Shown one piece after another: positions 55,826 to 64,000 of a DNA stretch of 64,000 nt. The position numbers and the translations under genes were made by a program. Each line of letters starts with the position of its first letter. The first letter of the stretch is position 1. Location: the NCBI RefSeq assembly GCF_020524045.1, contig NZ_JAIVKL010000008.1, positions 186,001-250,000 on the forward strand. The letters run 5' to 3'. Origin of the DNA: Metabacillus litoralis. Lineage in GTDB: Bacteria; Bacillota; Bacilli; Bacillales; Bacillaceae. The notes under the pieces were generated by a model. That model saw only the letters and a list, made by a program, of their open reading frames with translations. It did no database searches and was not told the DNA's origin.

Positions 55826-56659
55826 ATGCACATTCAACTTAAAGATATTGTCTCGAAAAGTATATTAACTCCTGCTAAAGGAGCGATAGATAATTTTACT
55901 CATTCTTTAAATCCTTATATGGGGTGTGTTTTCGGTTGTACATACTGTTATGTAAGGCAGCTTCCTCTATCGTTATTTCGTGAACAGGAATGGGGTTCTT
56001 GGATTGATATCAAAAGTAATGCGGCTGAGCTTTTAAAAAAAGATATGATCAAAGCTAAGAAAAAAGGTCCTGTAACCATTTTTATGTCTTCTTCTACTGA
56101 TCCGTATCAACCAATTGAAGTGAAAACAGAGTTAACTAGAAGTTTATTAGAAGTCATGTTAGAAGAACAGCCAGATTTTTTACATATACAAACAAGATCA
56201 CCCTTAGTAAAAAGAGATATCGATTTATTTAAGAAATTTGGAAATAAAATAAGGATTTCCATGACAATTGAAACAGATAAAGAAGAAGTAAGGAAGGCTT
56301 TCTCACCCACTGCTCTTCCTATTGCCGCAAGACTTGCAGCTTTAAAAGAGATAACTGATACAGGAATTATGACACAAGCAACAATAGCTTCATTGCTACC
56401 TTGTTCAAGAGACTTTCCTAAAAAACTAAAACACATCGCAAAACGAATAACCATTGATGATTTTTGGATGGGTGATGGTAGTGGAGGAAAACGGACAGGA
56501 AAACTTGGCGTTGAAAAAATTTATCAACAAATGGGATTAGAGAAGTGGTACAACCCAACCGCCTATAAAGTCGTTCTAAGAATGATACAAGAAGAACTTC
56601 AGGATTCAGAAGTTGAATTGATGGTTTCCAAAAGTGGATTTAGTCCATACCAAAAATAA
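55826..56659 (+). CDS. Radical SAM protein, SPL-like family
   Basis: 277 residues from ATG 55826, after GAGGTGATTAAC; a longer in-frame reading from 55802 lacks a ribosome binding site. Iron-sulphur motif NPYMGCVFGCTYCYV (C34-x3-C38-x2-C41), SSSTDPYQPIE, and TIETDKEEVRKAFSP. This is the Rv2578c/SplB-related group, widespread in Bacillus; full SplB has extra Cys for spore photoproduct repair that I do not see here. Reaction unknown. The following gene starts after 25 bases. Confidence 0.88.
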   Translation: MHIQLKDIVSKSILTPAKGAIDNFTHSLNPYMGCVFGCTYCYVRQLPLSLFREQEWGSWIDIKSNAAELLKKDMIKAKKKGPVTIFMSSSTDPYQPIEVKTELTRSLLEVMLEEQPDFLHIQTRSPLVKRDIDLFKKFGNKIRISMTIETDKEEVRKAFSPTALPIAARLAALKEITDTGIMTQATIASLLPCSRDFPKKLKHIAKRITIDDFWMGDGSGGKRTGKLGVEKIYQQMGLEKWYNPTAYKVVLRMIQEELQDSEVELMVSKSGFSPYQK

Positions 56660-56684
56660 ATGCAACATAGTTAGGAGGACTTAT

Positions 56685-57566
56685 ATGTTAAAAAGAGAGA
56701 AACTATTTCTTACAATAATCGGTATTCTGCTCATATGTAATATATTAAGCTATAGCAAAATTAGTTCATTAGAAGAACGGATGGGGTTATTTGATTCTAT
56801 GCAGAATGAAATATCGAATGTGAATTATTCTGTACAAGATCTTTCTTCTCAAATTGATATGAAGCTAAACGAATTTATGCAAAATCAGCTATGGATTCAA
56901 AAGAAAGAATATCAGATTACTAATGTGAATATTGCAGCAAATAAAATTGATGTTGTAATGGAGTGGAGCTTAAAAGAATTAAATGAAGGTGAGAACATTT
57001 CATTATTATACAGAGAAAAAACAGAAGGGAAATGGTCTGAGCTTGAAGTTACTAAAGATAATGGATTGAACTATGTCGTTCAGCACTCTTTTCCACTGAA
57101 TGGAAATTATGAAACTCAGGTTGTTGCTACATCTAATGAAGGAGAAAGATCTGAGAGTTTAGTAGATTTGTTTTTTAAAGAACAGCTGGATCAACGAATC
57201 CAAACAAACGCATTTGTCCATCAAAGTGGTGACGGTCAACTTAATGTTACTATCGATATTAATAATACCTTCAAAAATGAATTGCTTAGTGGAGTGGATA
57301 TTCATGATTTAAAAATGAAAAGTGCGAAAGCTCAGTTAATTTTCGATGAAAAACTCATGAAAGAATGGGATTTATTAATAAATCATGAAGGTCTTCATTA
57401 TGGGTCAGACTCCTACTCGGAAAGCATTAATTTTACTGAATTATTAGATGTTACAGAAGAAGTAGGAAACAAAATGGGAAATGTAAAACTTCTTGTAAAA
57501 GTGAAGGATGGATTAGGATTCACTTTTGATACAGAAGGCTCTTCAGAAGGAACATTTAGTTGGTAG
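56685..57566 (+). CDS. Membrane-anchored coiled-coil hypothetical protein
   Basis: 293 residues from ATG 56685, six bases after AGGAGGACT. A TM anchor (LFLTIIGILLICNILSY), a short coiled coil (SLEERMGLFDSMQNEIS, then DLSSQIDMKLNEFM), and an outer beta-sandwich-like region (YQITNVNIAANKIDVVMEWS, GNYETQVVATSNEGERSES). No family recognised. Co-directional and close to the radical SAM gene, though a shared job is not evident. Confidence 0.65.
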   Translation: MLKREKLFLTIIGILLICNILSYSKISSLEERMGLFDSMQNEISNVNYSVQDLSSQIDMKLNEFMQNQLWIQKKEYQITNVNIAANKIDVVMEWSLKELNEGENISLLYREKTEGKWSELEVTKDNGLNYVVQHSFPLNGNYETQVVATSNEGERSESLVDLFFKEQLDQRIQTNAFVHQSGDGQLNVTIDINNTFKNELLSGVDIHDLKMKSAKAQLIFDEKLMKEWDLLINHEGLHYGSDSYSESINFTELLDVTEEVGNKMGNVKLLVKVKDGLGFTFDTEGSSEGTFSW

Positions 57567-57851
57567 AAAGGGATTGTGGTTTTCACTCTATTTTGAACTG
57601 TACAAATTATTTGGTGAATTGTCATTAAAAAACTAGGATTTCTATAGATTTACGGATTTCATATATAAAAGAAGCAAGTAGGTATTGGCTAATTGCACGC
57701 TGAAGTCAAGATGTTCCAAGACTTTGCCCAAGTTATTTATCGTTGTTATTTACTATAAGTATATACTGTCAGTGGATATATATGGTAATATATTATTGGT
57801 TATTTGCTCAAGAAACATGAGCATCTTTGATTAAAAAAGGAAGTGTCAATT

Positions 57852-58703
57852 ATGTCTGATACATTTCAAGTGATAGCCGATAATCAAAATCATCTTAAAG
57901 CAGATTGTGAAAAATGCTTTGGTTTATGTTGTGTTGCTCTACCATATGCGAAATCATCGGATTTTGCACATGATAAGGATAGCGGTACACCGTGTAGTCA
58001 TTTGCAATCTGATTTTCGCTGTGGTATTCATCGTAAACTTAGAAATAAAGGCTATAAAGGGTGTACAGTTTATGAATGTTTTGGTGCTGGGCAAAAGGTT
58101 TCGCAAATTTTGTACAAAGGAAAGGATTGGCGTGAAAATCCAACTTCCCAAAATGAAATGTTTTCTGTATTTCCGATTATGCAGCAATTACATGAAATGA
58201 TTTGCTATTTAAATGAAGCAATACATAGGAAAGAAACGATAACAATATATCATGAATTACATCGTGTTTTAGAAAAAACAGAAGCATTAACCTTTTTAAG
58301 CACAGATGAAATTTTAGCTCTAGATATTCCATCACATAGGGCAATGGTTAATAATCTTCTTCTCAAAACAAGTGAACTAGTGCGATCCAAGGTAAAGTTT
58401 GATACCAATCACATTAAACAGAAAAACATCCGTAAGGGGAATGATTTTGTTGGTGCAAATTTACGTGGAGCTAACTTTAGGGGAAGCAATTTAAGAGGGG
58501 CATTACTAATTGCTTCTGATTTACGTGAAGCTGATCTAAGAATGACAGATCTTATTGGTGCAGATTTACGTGATGCAAATTTAAGTGGTGCCAATCTTCG
58601 GGGGAGTATTTTTCTAACACAAGCTCAGATAAACTCCGCTAATGGAGATAAATCAACTAAATTGCCTGATTCATTAAGTATGCCAAATCATTGGATCATG
58701 TAA
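57852..58703 (+). CDS. Cys-cluster plus pentapeptide-repeat protein
   Basis: 283 residues from ATG 57852, eight bases after AAAGGAAG. N-terminal Cys-rich part like YkgJ zinc/iron-cluster proteins: CEKCFGLCC, CSHL, CGIHRKL, GCTVYECFGAGQ. A helical middle follows, then pentapeptide repeats (about 205-265): ANLRGANFRGSNLRG, DLREADLRMTDL, ADLRDANLSGANLRGS. A right-handed quadrilateral helix joined to a metal-binding head. Relatives exist in Bacillus; role unknown, the repeats can mimic DNA or bind proteins. Confidence 0.88.
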   Translation: MSDTFQVIADNQNHLKADCEKCFGLCCVALPYAKSSDFAHDKDSGTPCSHLQSDFRCGIHRKLRNKGYKGCTVYECFGAGQKVSQILYKGKDWRENPTSQNEMFSVFPIMQQLHEMICYLNEAIHRKETITIYHELHRVLEKTEALTFLSTDEILALDIPSHRAMVNNLLLKTSELVRSKVKFDTNHIKQKNIRKGNDFVGANLRGANFRGSNLRGALLIASDLREADLRMTDLIGADLRDANLSGANLRGSIFLTQAQINSANGDKSTKLPDSLSMPNHWIM

Positions 58704-58774
58704 ATTAGTAGAAATAATGAATATATCTCTTATAAAACCTCTTTTATTCATTTTGTAAACAAAGGAGTGCTTGA

Positions 58775-59215
58775 ATGAGTTCTTTTATGAAAATCATTTT
58801 AACCGCTGTGTTAATTTTGATGATTTTTTTGGTTGGTTTTTTTACTGGTAAATTCACTTCTAATGAAACAACAAGAGAGATTATGATTGGATACGAACAC
58901 AAAGAACATCTTGGTCAAATCGATTTCAAACAAAGGATAAAAGATAGTGAAGATCAAGCAATCGTTGATAATTTCATGATGATTTTTATGAACAAAAACA
59001 AGATTAATATACAAGAAGATTTAGAGAATCCAGATGTTTATCTATTTATAAAAAGTCCAAAACAATCAACATTATTAATTGAATCCAAGGTTTGGTTTAC
59101 AAATAAAGGAGCGAAGATCGGAATACGTTCAGGTGAAACTTGGGATCAAGTAAAATATTACAATATAAACGAAAGTGATGCTAAATATATTCGTGAACAC
59201 ATTGATTTTAATTGA
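58775..59215 (+). CDS. Single-helix membrane protein, hypothetical
   Basis: 146 residues, ATG after AAAGGAG. One N-terminal helix (IILTAVLILMIFLVGFFTG) and a soluble outer alpha/beta region: QIDFKQRIKDSEDQAIVDNF, PDVYLFIKSPKQSTLLIESK, WFTNKGAKIG. No family recognised. Confidence 0.65.
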   Translation: MSSFMKIILTAVLILMIFLVGFFTGKFTSNETTREIMIGYEHKEHLGQIDFKQRIKDSEDQAIVDNFMMIFMNKNKINIQEDLENPDVYLFIKSPKQSTLLIESKVWFTNKGAKIGIRSGETWDQVKYYNINESDAKYIREHIDFN

Positions 59216-59333
59216 AAAACACAAATGTAATAGAAACTAATTTTTAAATTAATACATAGAAACTCTTATATTTTCTGTTTTTACATTCATATACATCTTA
59301 ACAATAACATTTAATTGAGAGGAATTCATACAT

Positions 59334-59474
59334 ATGTTAGAACTCGTTTTTCTATTATTTATTATTTATCTCATTTCAAGAGTTGCTCATTACTTTTACA
59401 ACTGTAAGAAAAAGTTAGATGATATAGATGAAAAATTAGGTGATATTAGAGACCAGTTATCGAAGAGAAATTGA
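59334..59474 (+). CDS. Tiny membrane protein (46 residues)
   Basis: ATG 59334 with GAGAGGAATTC about ten bases before it. A membrane helix (LELVFLLFIIYLISRVAHYF) followed by an amphipathic, Lys/Asp-rich helix (KKKLDDIDEKLGDIRDQLSK). Coding pattern and site support a real gene; function unknown. Confidence 0.6.
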   Translation: MLELVFLLFIIYLISRVAHYFYNCKKKLDDIDEKLGDIRDQLSKRN

Positions 59475-59577
59475 AGAGTAAAACATTTGTCTTTTTCATT
59501 AGATTATAGAGAATTATAGGATCTTCATTGTATTAATTTTAGTATGTTAAAGCTTAATGTCAGTTTTTTTAGCACTT

Positions 59578-59670
59578 TGTTGATTGAAGAGAATCCAGCT
59601 TAGATAAGCGTGTTAAAGGGATACCCCACAGGAGCAAAGCTTACGAGAGAGATTTTCAGACCTACTCTTA
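59578..59670. repeat. Decayed Bacillaceae intergenic repeat
   Basis: GTTGATTGAAGAGAATCCAG through GGATACCCCACAGGAGCAAA and GCTTACGAG keeps the word order of a GC-rich intergenic repeat common in Bacillaceae (GTTGATTGGAGCGGAAGGCG, then CCCCGCAGGAGCG and CGAGGAGGCT, recalled from memory), here worn down towards A/T. Confidence 0.45.
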
Positions 59671-59703
59671 TATTATATTACTTTGTTTTCGAGAATCATA
59701 TCT

Positions 59704-59753
59704 ATCGCTCATATGTTAGAGGATCAATTACACAACATGTGAGCGATATTTTT
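59704..59753 (+). terminator. Rho-independent terminator
   Basis: ATCGCTCATATGTT with AACATGTGAGCGAT (59704-59717 and 59733-59746; one T-G position), 15-base loop, then TATTTTTTT. It is 230 bases past the tiny membrane gene, which is probably what it ends. Confidence 0.82.
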
Positions 59754-59944
59754 TTATCGTATTTATTAAACAAATATTCTTAATCTCAATTATTTCGATT
59801 AGGTTATTATCAGTCATTTAATATGTTTAATGGCTGTTAAACTTAATTTTTGTTGCATTATCCAAAAATAATCGAAAAGATTACGATTTAATATTGACGA
59901 ATGTTTCCTTTTTTTATATAGTAATCTAGTATAAATCAAAACCA

Positions 59945-60118
59945 TTACGTTTTATTGATTTTCTTGCCAATTAATATCACTTGATTTAAAAGGGTGTGTA
60001 TCTTTACTAGCCATTTTAAATTCCTTAATTCATAGGATTGTTTTTTAATTTGATGTAAGGTTTTATCTAATGGTGAGATATATAAACTGTCTTTATTTTT
60101 TATTGATGGAATACTCAT
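59945..60118 (-). CDS. Short ORF candidate (57 residues)
   Basis: ATG 60118 with GAGG about eight bases upstream. It reads MSIPSIKNKDSLYISPLDKT, LHQIKKQSYELRNLKWL and ends HTLLNQVILIGKKINKT: a basic, amphipathic peptide. No family recognised; could be chance. The rest of 59754-60242 shows nothing. Confidence 0.3.
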   Translation of the reverse strand: MSIPSIKNKDSLYISPLDKTLHQIKKQSYELRNLKWLVKIHTLLNQVILIGKKINKT

Positions 60119-60242
60119 TATCGGAGCCTCATTTGTTTCGAAAAAGCTATAACATTTTTCTATTGAAAACAGCTAATAGAAAATTCTAAAGATAATCGAG
60201 TGATAAAAATACGTTAAAATTTAAGGAGTGGAAATATTCATA

Positions 60243-61781
60243 ATGAAAAGACATGTTACTTTATCCATACTATTGGTTTTATTCCTAGCGATTGCTACTG
60301 CTTGTACAAATTCAGATCAACAAGTTAGTAAAAGTGGTACTAAGCCAAATGATTCTAAATCTCTAACACTACTTTTTAGCTTTTCTTCTAAATCCATTGA
60401 TCCTCATCAAGATTGGATGGGTGTTCGCGCAGGTATTGCAGAGACATTAGTAAAAATTGATGATAATTTAGAGATTCAACCATGGATAGCAGAGTCTTGG
60501 GTGCAAGACGATGAGAAAACATGGACATTTAAAATTAGAGATGGCATCACGTTCCATGATGGCACAAAAGTTGATGGTGAGGCAGTTAAAGCTTCTTTTG
60601 AGAGATTACTAGAAGTTAATGAAGCGATTGGATCAAGCTTAAAAATAGACTCAATTGAAGCAAATGCACAGGAAGTTACATTTGTTACAACAGAAGTATA
60701 TCCTGCTTTTTTATCCGAACTTGTTCATACAAATGCCTCAATTGTCAAGGTAGATGAAGAAAATATTGACAGTAAGCCAATTGCGACAGGACCTTTTCTA
60801 GTAGCAGATTTTACAGCTGAAGCAGAAATTAAACTTGAACGATATGAGGGGTATTGGGATGGAGCTGCAAAATTAGAAAATGTCACAGTTAAATTTAATT
60901 CTGATGGAAATGTTCGTGCTCTTGCACTACAATCGGGTGAAGCAGATATTGCTTATCATCTTCCTCCAGAGACATTAGATCCGATTGAAACCAGTGATCA
61001 ACTTAGTGTTGAATCTGTTCCAAGCTTACGGGTACACTTTATGTTATATAATCATACAAAGCCTGCTTTACAAGATGAAAATGTAAGAAAAGCATTAGAT
61101 TTATTGATTAATCGCGAAGTTGCAGTGAATGAAATCATGAATGGATATGCAACAGCAGCAAATGGACCTTTTAATCAAGAATTTGCTTTTGCTAGTAAGA
61201 TACAACCTGTAGCATATGATCAGGCAAAAGCGGAAGATCTATTAAAAGAAGCAGGTTATCAAATGAATGCAGATGACTTGTTAGAAAAAGACGGTAAAGT
61301 TCTTGAATTAACGTTAGCAACTTATCAAGGAAGACCAGAGTTACCATTAATCGCACAGTATTACCAAGCAGAAGCAGCAAAAGTTGGAATAAAGATAAAT
61401 ATCGTGACAATAGAAAATATTGATAGTTATCTATGGGAGCAACAAAATGAGTGGGATTTAGTCACATATTCTAATTTATCAGCACCAAGAGGAGATGGTG
61501 GGTATTTCTTCAATGTTGCTTATTTACCAGATGGTGCACTAAATCCTGGTAAAATCAATATTCAAGAATTAAATGATGTAACAAAACAACTAAATGGTAC
61601 AATTGACCTTAATGAACGAATTGAATTGCAAAAGAAAGCAGTATCTATTGTTCAAGAACAAGTGCCACAATCCTTTATACTTCATCCACATATTATTGTA
61701 GGAGTAAATAAACGTGTGAAAAATTGGAAACCAGGATCTGAAGAATATTATCTTATTACTAATAAAATGGATGTAGAATAA
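60243..61781 (+). CDS. nikA: Nickel/metallophore-type ABC substrate-binding lipoprotein
   Basis: 512 residues from ATG 60243, after AAGGAGTGG. Lipobox IATAC. SBP_bac_5 domain with LLFSFSSKSIDPHQDWMGVR at the front (the NikA/CntA-type opening), FKIRDGITFHDGTKVDGEAV, and ATGPFLVADF. The following genes are NikB- and NikC-type permeases. Family members bind nickel-chelator or staphylopine-type metal complexes; oligopeptides are less likely given the opening and neighbours. A terminator separates it from the permeases. Confidence 0.82.
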   Translation: MKRHVTLSILLVLFLAIATACTNSDQQVSKSGTKPNDSKSLTLLFSFSSKSIDPHQDWMGVRAGIAETLVKIDDNLEIQPWIAESWVQDDEKTWTFKIRDGITFHDGTKVDGEAVKASFERLLEVNEAIGSSLKIDSIEANAQEVTFVTTEVYPAFLSELVHTNASIVKVDEENIDSKPIATGPFLVADFTAEAEIKLERYEGYWDGAAKLENVTVKFNSDGNVRALALQSGEADIAYHLPPETLDPIETSDQLSVESVPSLRVHFMLYNHTKPALQDENVRKALDLLINREVAVNEIMNGYATAANGPFNQEFAFASKIQPVAYDQAKAEDLLKEAGYQMNADDLLEKDGKVLELTLATYQGRPELPLIAQYYQAEAAKVGIKINIVTIENIDSYLWEQQNEWDLVTYSNLSAPRGDGGYFFNVAYLPDGALNPGKINIQELNDVTKQLNGTIDLNERIELQKKAVSIVQEQVPQSFILHPHIIVGVNKRVKNWKPGSEEYYLITNKMDVE

Positions 61782-61787
61782 CTAATA

Positions 61788-61832
61788 AGTGAAAGAGAAA
61801 GTGTCATTATGATACTTTTCCTTTCACTTTTG
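61788..61832 (+). terminator. Terminator between binding protein and permeases
   Basis: AGTGAAAGAGAAAGT pairs with ACTTTTCCTTTCACT (one mismatch), loop GTCATTATGAT-like, TTTTGTAG tail. Read-through or a second promoter must feed the permeases; this would make the binding protein the most abundant part. Confidence 0.8.
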
Positions 61833-62089
61833 TAGTTTTTTAAATTTTTACTAGATAGTCTTTGCTATGAGTTTTACCGAAAGAATGACGTATTAATTAG
61901 ATTAAATAAAATAGCATGACAGGAGAGATTTAGTACCAAACACTTGAGCTAGGTCAGATTAAATGTTTGGCACAAAAGAGAATAACCATTGAATTATTTA
62001 TTTCTCGTGAACATTATTACATTACTTAATACATAGAAACAAAGACTGAGAAAACACCCTATAAAAATGAATGTTGGTAGGTGAAAATA
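61833..62089. other. Gap before the permease genes
   Basis: Contains a spaced hairpin CCAAACA/TGTTTGG (about 61936-61972, arms 23 bases apart). Its place before the permease start suggests regulation, but no known metal-regulator box fits it. Confidence 0.4.
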
Positions 62090-63040
62090 ATGCAAAGAGT
62101 ATTGTCAATTATTGGATCTAGATTGATTCAATTAATCATTATGATTCTAGTGTTGTCTATTTTCACATTTTTATTGATGAAGATAACACCAGGAGATCCA
62201 ATTCGATCGATTTTGAAAGTAGATGATGTTGCTACAACAAAAGTAGATGAGGAGAAATTAAGGAAAGAATATGGCTTTGATGAACCAATTTTCAAGCAAT
62301 ATAGTCAATGGCTTATCGATGTTGCACAATTAGATCTTGGGAAATCTGTTATTTCAAAAAAACCTGTTATAGAGATGATTATGGATCGTCTGCCAGCCAC
62401 GATATCATTAGCTATAGGCGGTTTGATTGTCTTATTTTTCCTTTCCATACCGCTTGGAGTAATTGGTGCAGTTTATGAAGGTCGGTGGCCCGATTATATC
62501 AGCCGATTAATTGCATTGGTCGGTGCTTCGATCCCAAGCTTTTGGCTTGGCTTATTATTAATCTATTTTTTCTCTCTACAATTAAATCTTCTACCAGTCA
62601 TGGGGAAAGGATCGATCGCACACTATATATTACCTTCAGTTACATTAGGCATAGCGATGGCTCCTATATACATACGTCTATTGCGAGAGCGACTTATCTC
62701 AACATTGCAAAGTCCATATATTGAAGCTGCAAAAGCAAGGGGATTATCAAAAGAAAGAGTGCTCCTTTTTCATGCATTAAGAGGAAGTCTTATTCCGTTA
62801 GTCACTATGTTTGGTTTAAGTATCGGCAGTCTTCTTGGTGGAATTATGGTGATTGAAACCCTTTTTTCATGGCCTGGGATGGGTGATTTAATTGTTCAAG
62901 CCGTTCTCCAACGAGATTATCCAGTTATACAAGGATATATTCTGATCATCGGTATTCTTGTGGTGATAACAAATTTACTTGTTGATTTACTTTATTTGCT
63001 TATAAATCCACAAATTAAGCAAGGAAAGGAGGTAGCATAA
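62090..63040 (+). CDS. nikB: ABC importer permease, NikB-like
   Basis: 316 residues from ATG 62090, eight bases after TAGGTGA. Six membrane helices; DppB/NikB features TFLLMKITPGDPIRSIL, SIPSFWLGLLLIYFFS, EAAKARGLSKERV (EAA loop that touches the ATPase) and ETLFSWPGMGDLIVQAV. The next gene overlaps its stop by one base. Confidence 0.87.
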   Translation: MQRVLSIIGSRLIQLIIMILVLSIFTFLLMKITPGDPIRSILKVDDVATTKVDEEKLRKEYGFDEPIFKQYSQWLIDVAQLDLGKSVISKKPVIEMIMDRLPATISLAIGGLIVLFFLSIPLGVIGAVYEGRWPDYISRLIALVGASIPSFWLGLLLIYFFSLQLNLLPVMGKGSIAHYILPSVTLGIAMAPIYIRLLRERLISTLQSPYIEAAKARGLSKERVLLFHALRGSLIPLVTMFGLSIGSLLGGIMVIETLFSWPGMGDLIVQAVLQRDYPVIQGYILIIGILVVITNLLVDLLYLLINPQIKQGKEVA

Positions 63041-63891
63041 TGGAAGCAGTTCTAAGTAAGAAAACATCTCGTTTATTTCGTCATCCTACGATGGTTATTG
63101 GACTATTTCTTTGTAGTATTATACTCATGACAATTTTTGTCGGGGGAATTATATCAACGCATGGTCCGTTTGAAATTGATATGGGAAATAGACTACAAAA
63201 ATCATCATCTACTCATTGGTTCGGTACTGATCAATTAGGTAGAGATATTTTTGCTAGAATTGTGTATGGAGCAAAAATAACGGTTGGATTAGGGGGATTA
63301 GCTATTCTTTTATCCGTGTTCATTGGTGTTCCTATAGGCCTTTTATCAGGATTTATTGGTGGGAAAATTGATAGCATATTTATGAGAATTATTGATGGGA
63401 TTCTTTCGTTTCCAGATGTGATTTTAGCTATTGCAATTGCGGGAATATTAGGACCTAACTTAACAAATATCATTATAGCAATTGTTTTGGTTAGATGGAT
63501 TGTGTATGCACGTGTAGTCAGAGGCTTAGTTTTAGCTGAAAAAGAGAAAGAATATGTTCTAGTTTCTAAGGTATCATACTCTAGTGTATTTAAAACAATT
63601 CGAATGCATTTATTACCGCAGGTGATGCCTGATATTATTGTGATGGCTGCGATTGATATTGGTAAAGTAATACTGCTTATCTCAGCTTTATCTTATATTG
63701 GCCTTGGTGCACAACCACCTATACCGGAGTGGGGAGCTATGCTTAATGAGGGAAGAGCATATTTTCAAGTGATTCCTTCTCTTATGATCTACCCTGGACT
63801 TGCGATTATGTTAACCGTTTTAACCTTTAATCTATTAGGCGATGGGTTAAAAAATCATTTTGATATCCGGAAAGGGAGGGAATATTTGTGA
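63040..63891 (+). CDS. nikC: ABC importer permease, NikC-like
   Basis: 283 residues; ATG shares one base with the NikB-like stop. DppC/NikC features: HWFGTDQLGRDIFARIVYGA, SFPDVILAIAIAGILG, the EAA-type loop EKEYVLVSKVSYSS and ALSYIGLGAQPPIPEWGAML. Forms the channel with the NikB-like protein. The ATPase gene overlaps its end by four bases. Confidence 0.88.
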   Translation: MEAVLSKKTSRLFRHPTMVIGLFLCSIILMTIFVGGIISTHGPFEIDMGNRLQKSSSTHWFGTDQLGRDIFARIVYGAKITVGLGGLAILLSVFIGVPIGLLSGFIGGKIDSIFMRIIDGILSFPDVILAIAIAGILGPNLTNIIIAIVLVRWIVYARVVRGLVLAEKEKEYVLVSKVSYSSVFKTIRMHLLPQVMPDIIVMAAIDIGKVILLISALSYIGLGAQPPIPEWGAMLNEGRAYFQVIPSLMIYPGLAIMLTVLTFNLLGDGLKNHFDIRKGREYL

Positions 63892-64000
63892 GCGAGCATT
63901 TACTTTCGATACCGAATCTAACAATTATGGTAAAAGAACGTCAACAATCGACAACTTTACTTGAGTCTGTGAATTTACATATAAATAGTGGGGAAATTGT
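63888..64000 (+). CDS. Start of the ABC importer ATPase, NikD-like (cut by window end)
   Basis: GTG 63888 after AAAGGGAGGG opens a frame that stays open to the edge: EHLLSIPNLTIMVKERQQST then LLESVNLHINSGEIV. This is the usual opening of DppD/NikD ATPases, where a Walker A motif follows soon after GEIV. Overlaps NikC-like by four bases. Identity of the rest is assumed from context. Confidence 0.75.
   Translation, partial: MSEHLLSIPNLTIMVKERQQSTTLLESVNLHINSGEI

Noticed and set aside
61936-61972. Hairpin as a NikR operator
   Set aside because: NikR sites are GTATGA-N16-TCATAC; the arms here (CCAAACA/TGTTTGG) do not fit.

Overview
The window is chromosomal DNA of a low-GC, endospore-forming member of the Bacillaceae. 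The evidence is the strong AGGAGG-type ribosome binding sites with frequent TTG and GTG starts, spore-associated genes (a LysM/GH18 cortex-hydrolase-type protein, a YjcZ-type coat peptide, a SleB-type hydrolase), a pbuE gene behind an adenine riboswitch, thiM-thiE behind a TPP riboswitch, and class III fructose-bisphosphatase. No rRNA, tRNA, prophage, insertion sequence or CRISPR array was seen. I cannot name the species.

Layout. 1-7.2 kb: the 3' part of a large Ig-like/LysM/GH18 surface or spore protein, then a Sco-type copper chaperone, a two-component system and a divergent PepSY protein plus YtkA-like lipoprotein. Together these look like a metal or respiratory-oxidase biogenesis module. 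7.2-17.4 kb: a long 21-bp repeat array, a coat-type peptide, small membrane proteins, an orphan MreC-like protein, an ECF sigma/PadR-like/HAAS-FtsW operon, an ABC exporter, a frameshifted small membrane gene and two secreted proteins. 17.5-25 kb: pbuE with its adenine riboswitch, a MocR regulator divergent from a GNAT and D-serine dehydratase pair, and an aromatic-acid-exporter-type protein that seems to start at ATT. 25-35 kb: a DJ-1/PfpI protein, three dispersed copies of one 48-residue gene with the same operator-bearing promoter, an SGNH hydrolase and an LmrA/LmrB-type TetR plus MFS operon.

35-47 kb: a TetR regulator divergent from an MMPL transporter (also apparently starting at ATT) and a coiled-coil partner; fbp; a HEAT/PH-like membrane protein; the TPP-riboswitch thiM-thiE operon; and a glycerophosphodiester phosphodiesterase. 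47-60 kb: mostly small conserved hypotheticals, a SleB-type hydrolase, a DUF2157/GDYXXLXY pair, a D-2-hydroxyacid dehydrogenase, decayed gene fragments, a radical SAM protein and a Cys-cluster plus pentapeptide-repeat protein. 60-64 kb: a nickel/metallophore-type ABC importer (binding protein, two permeases, start of an ATPase) cut by the window edge.

The most unusual material lies between genes. Four unrelated-looking intergenic arrays, each just past an operon end, all run on a strict 20-21 bp period and carry an A-rich ATAAA/TAAAG-type core in each module. Three near-identical 48-codon genes keep a 15-bp dyad exactly between their -35 and -10 elements. A MITE-like element with about 30-bp terminal inverted repeats occurs once nearly whole and twice as remnants. 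Two transporter genes have good ribosome binding sites six bases before an ATT codon.
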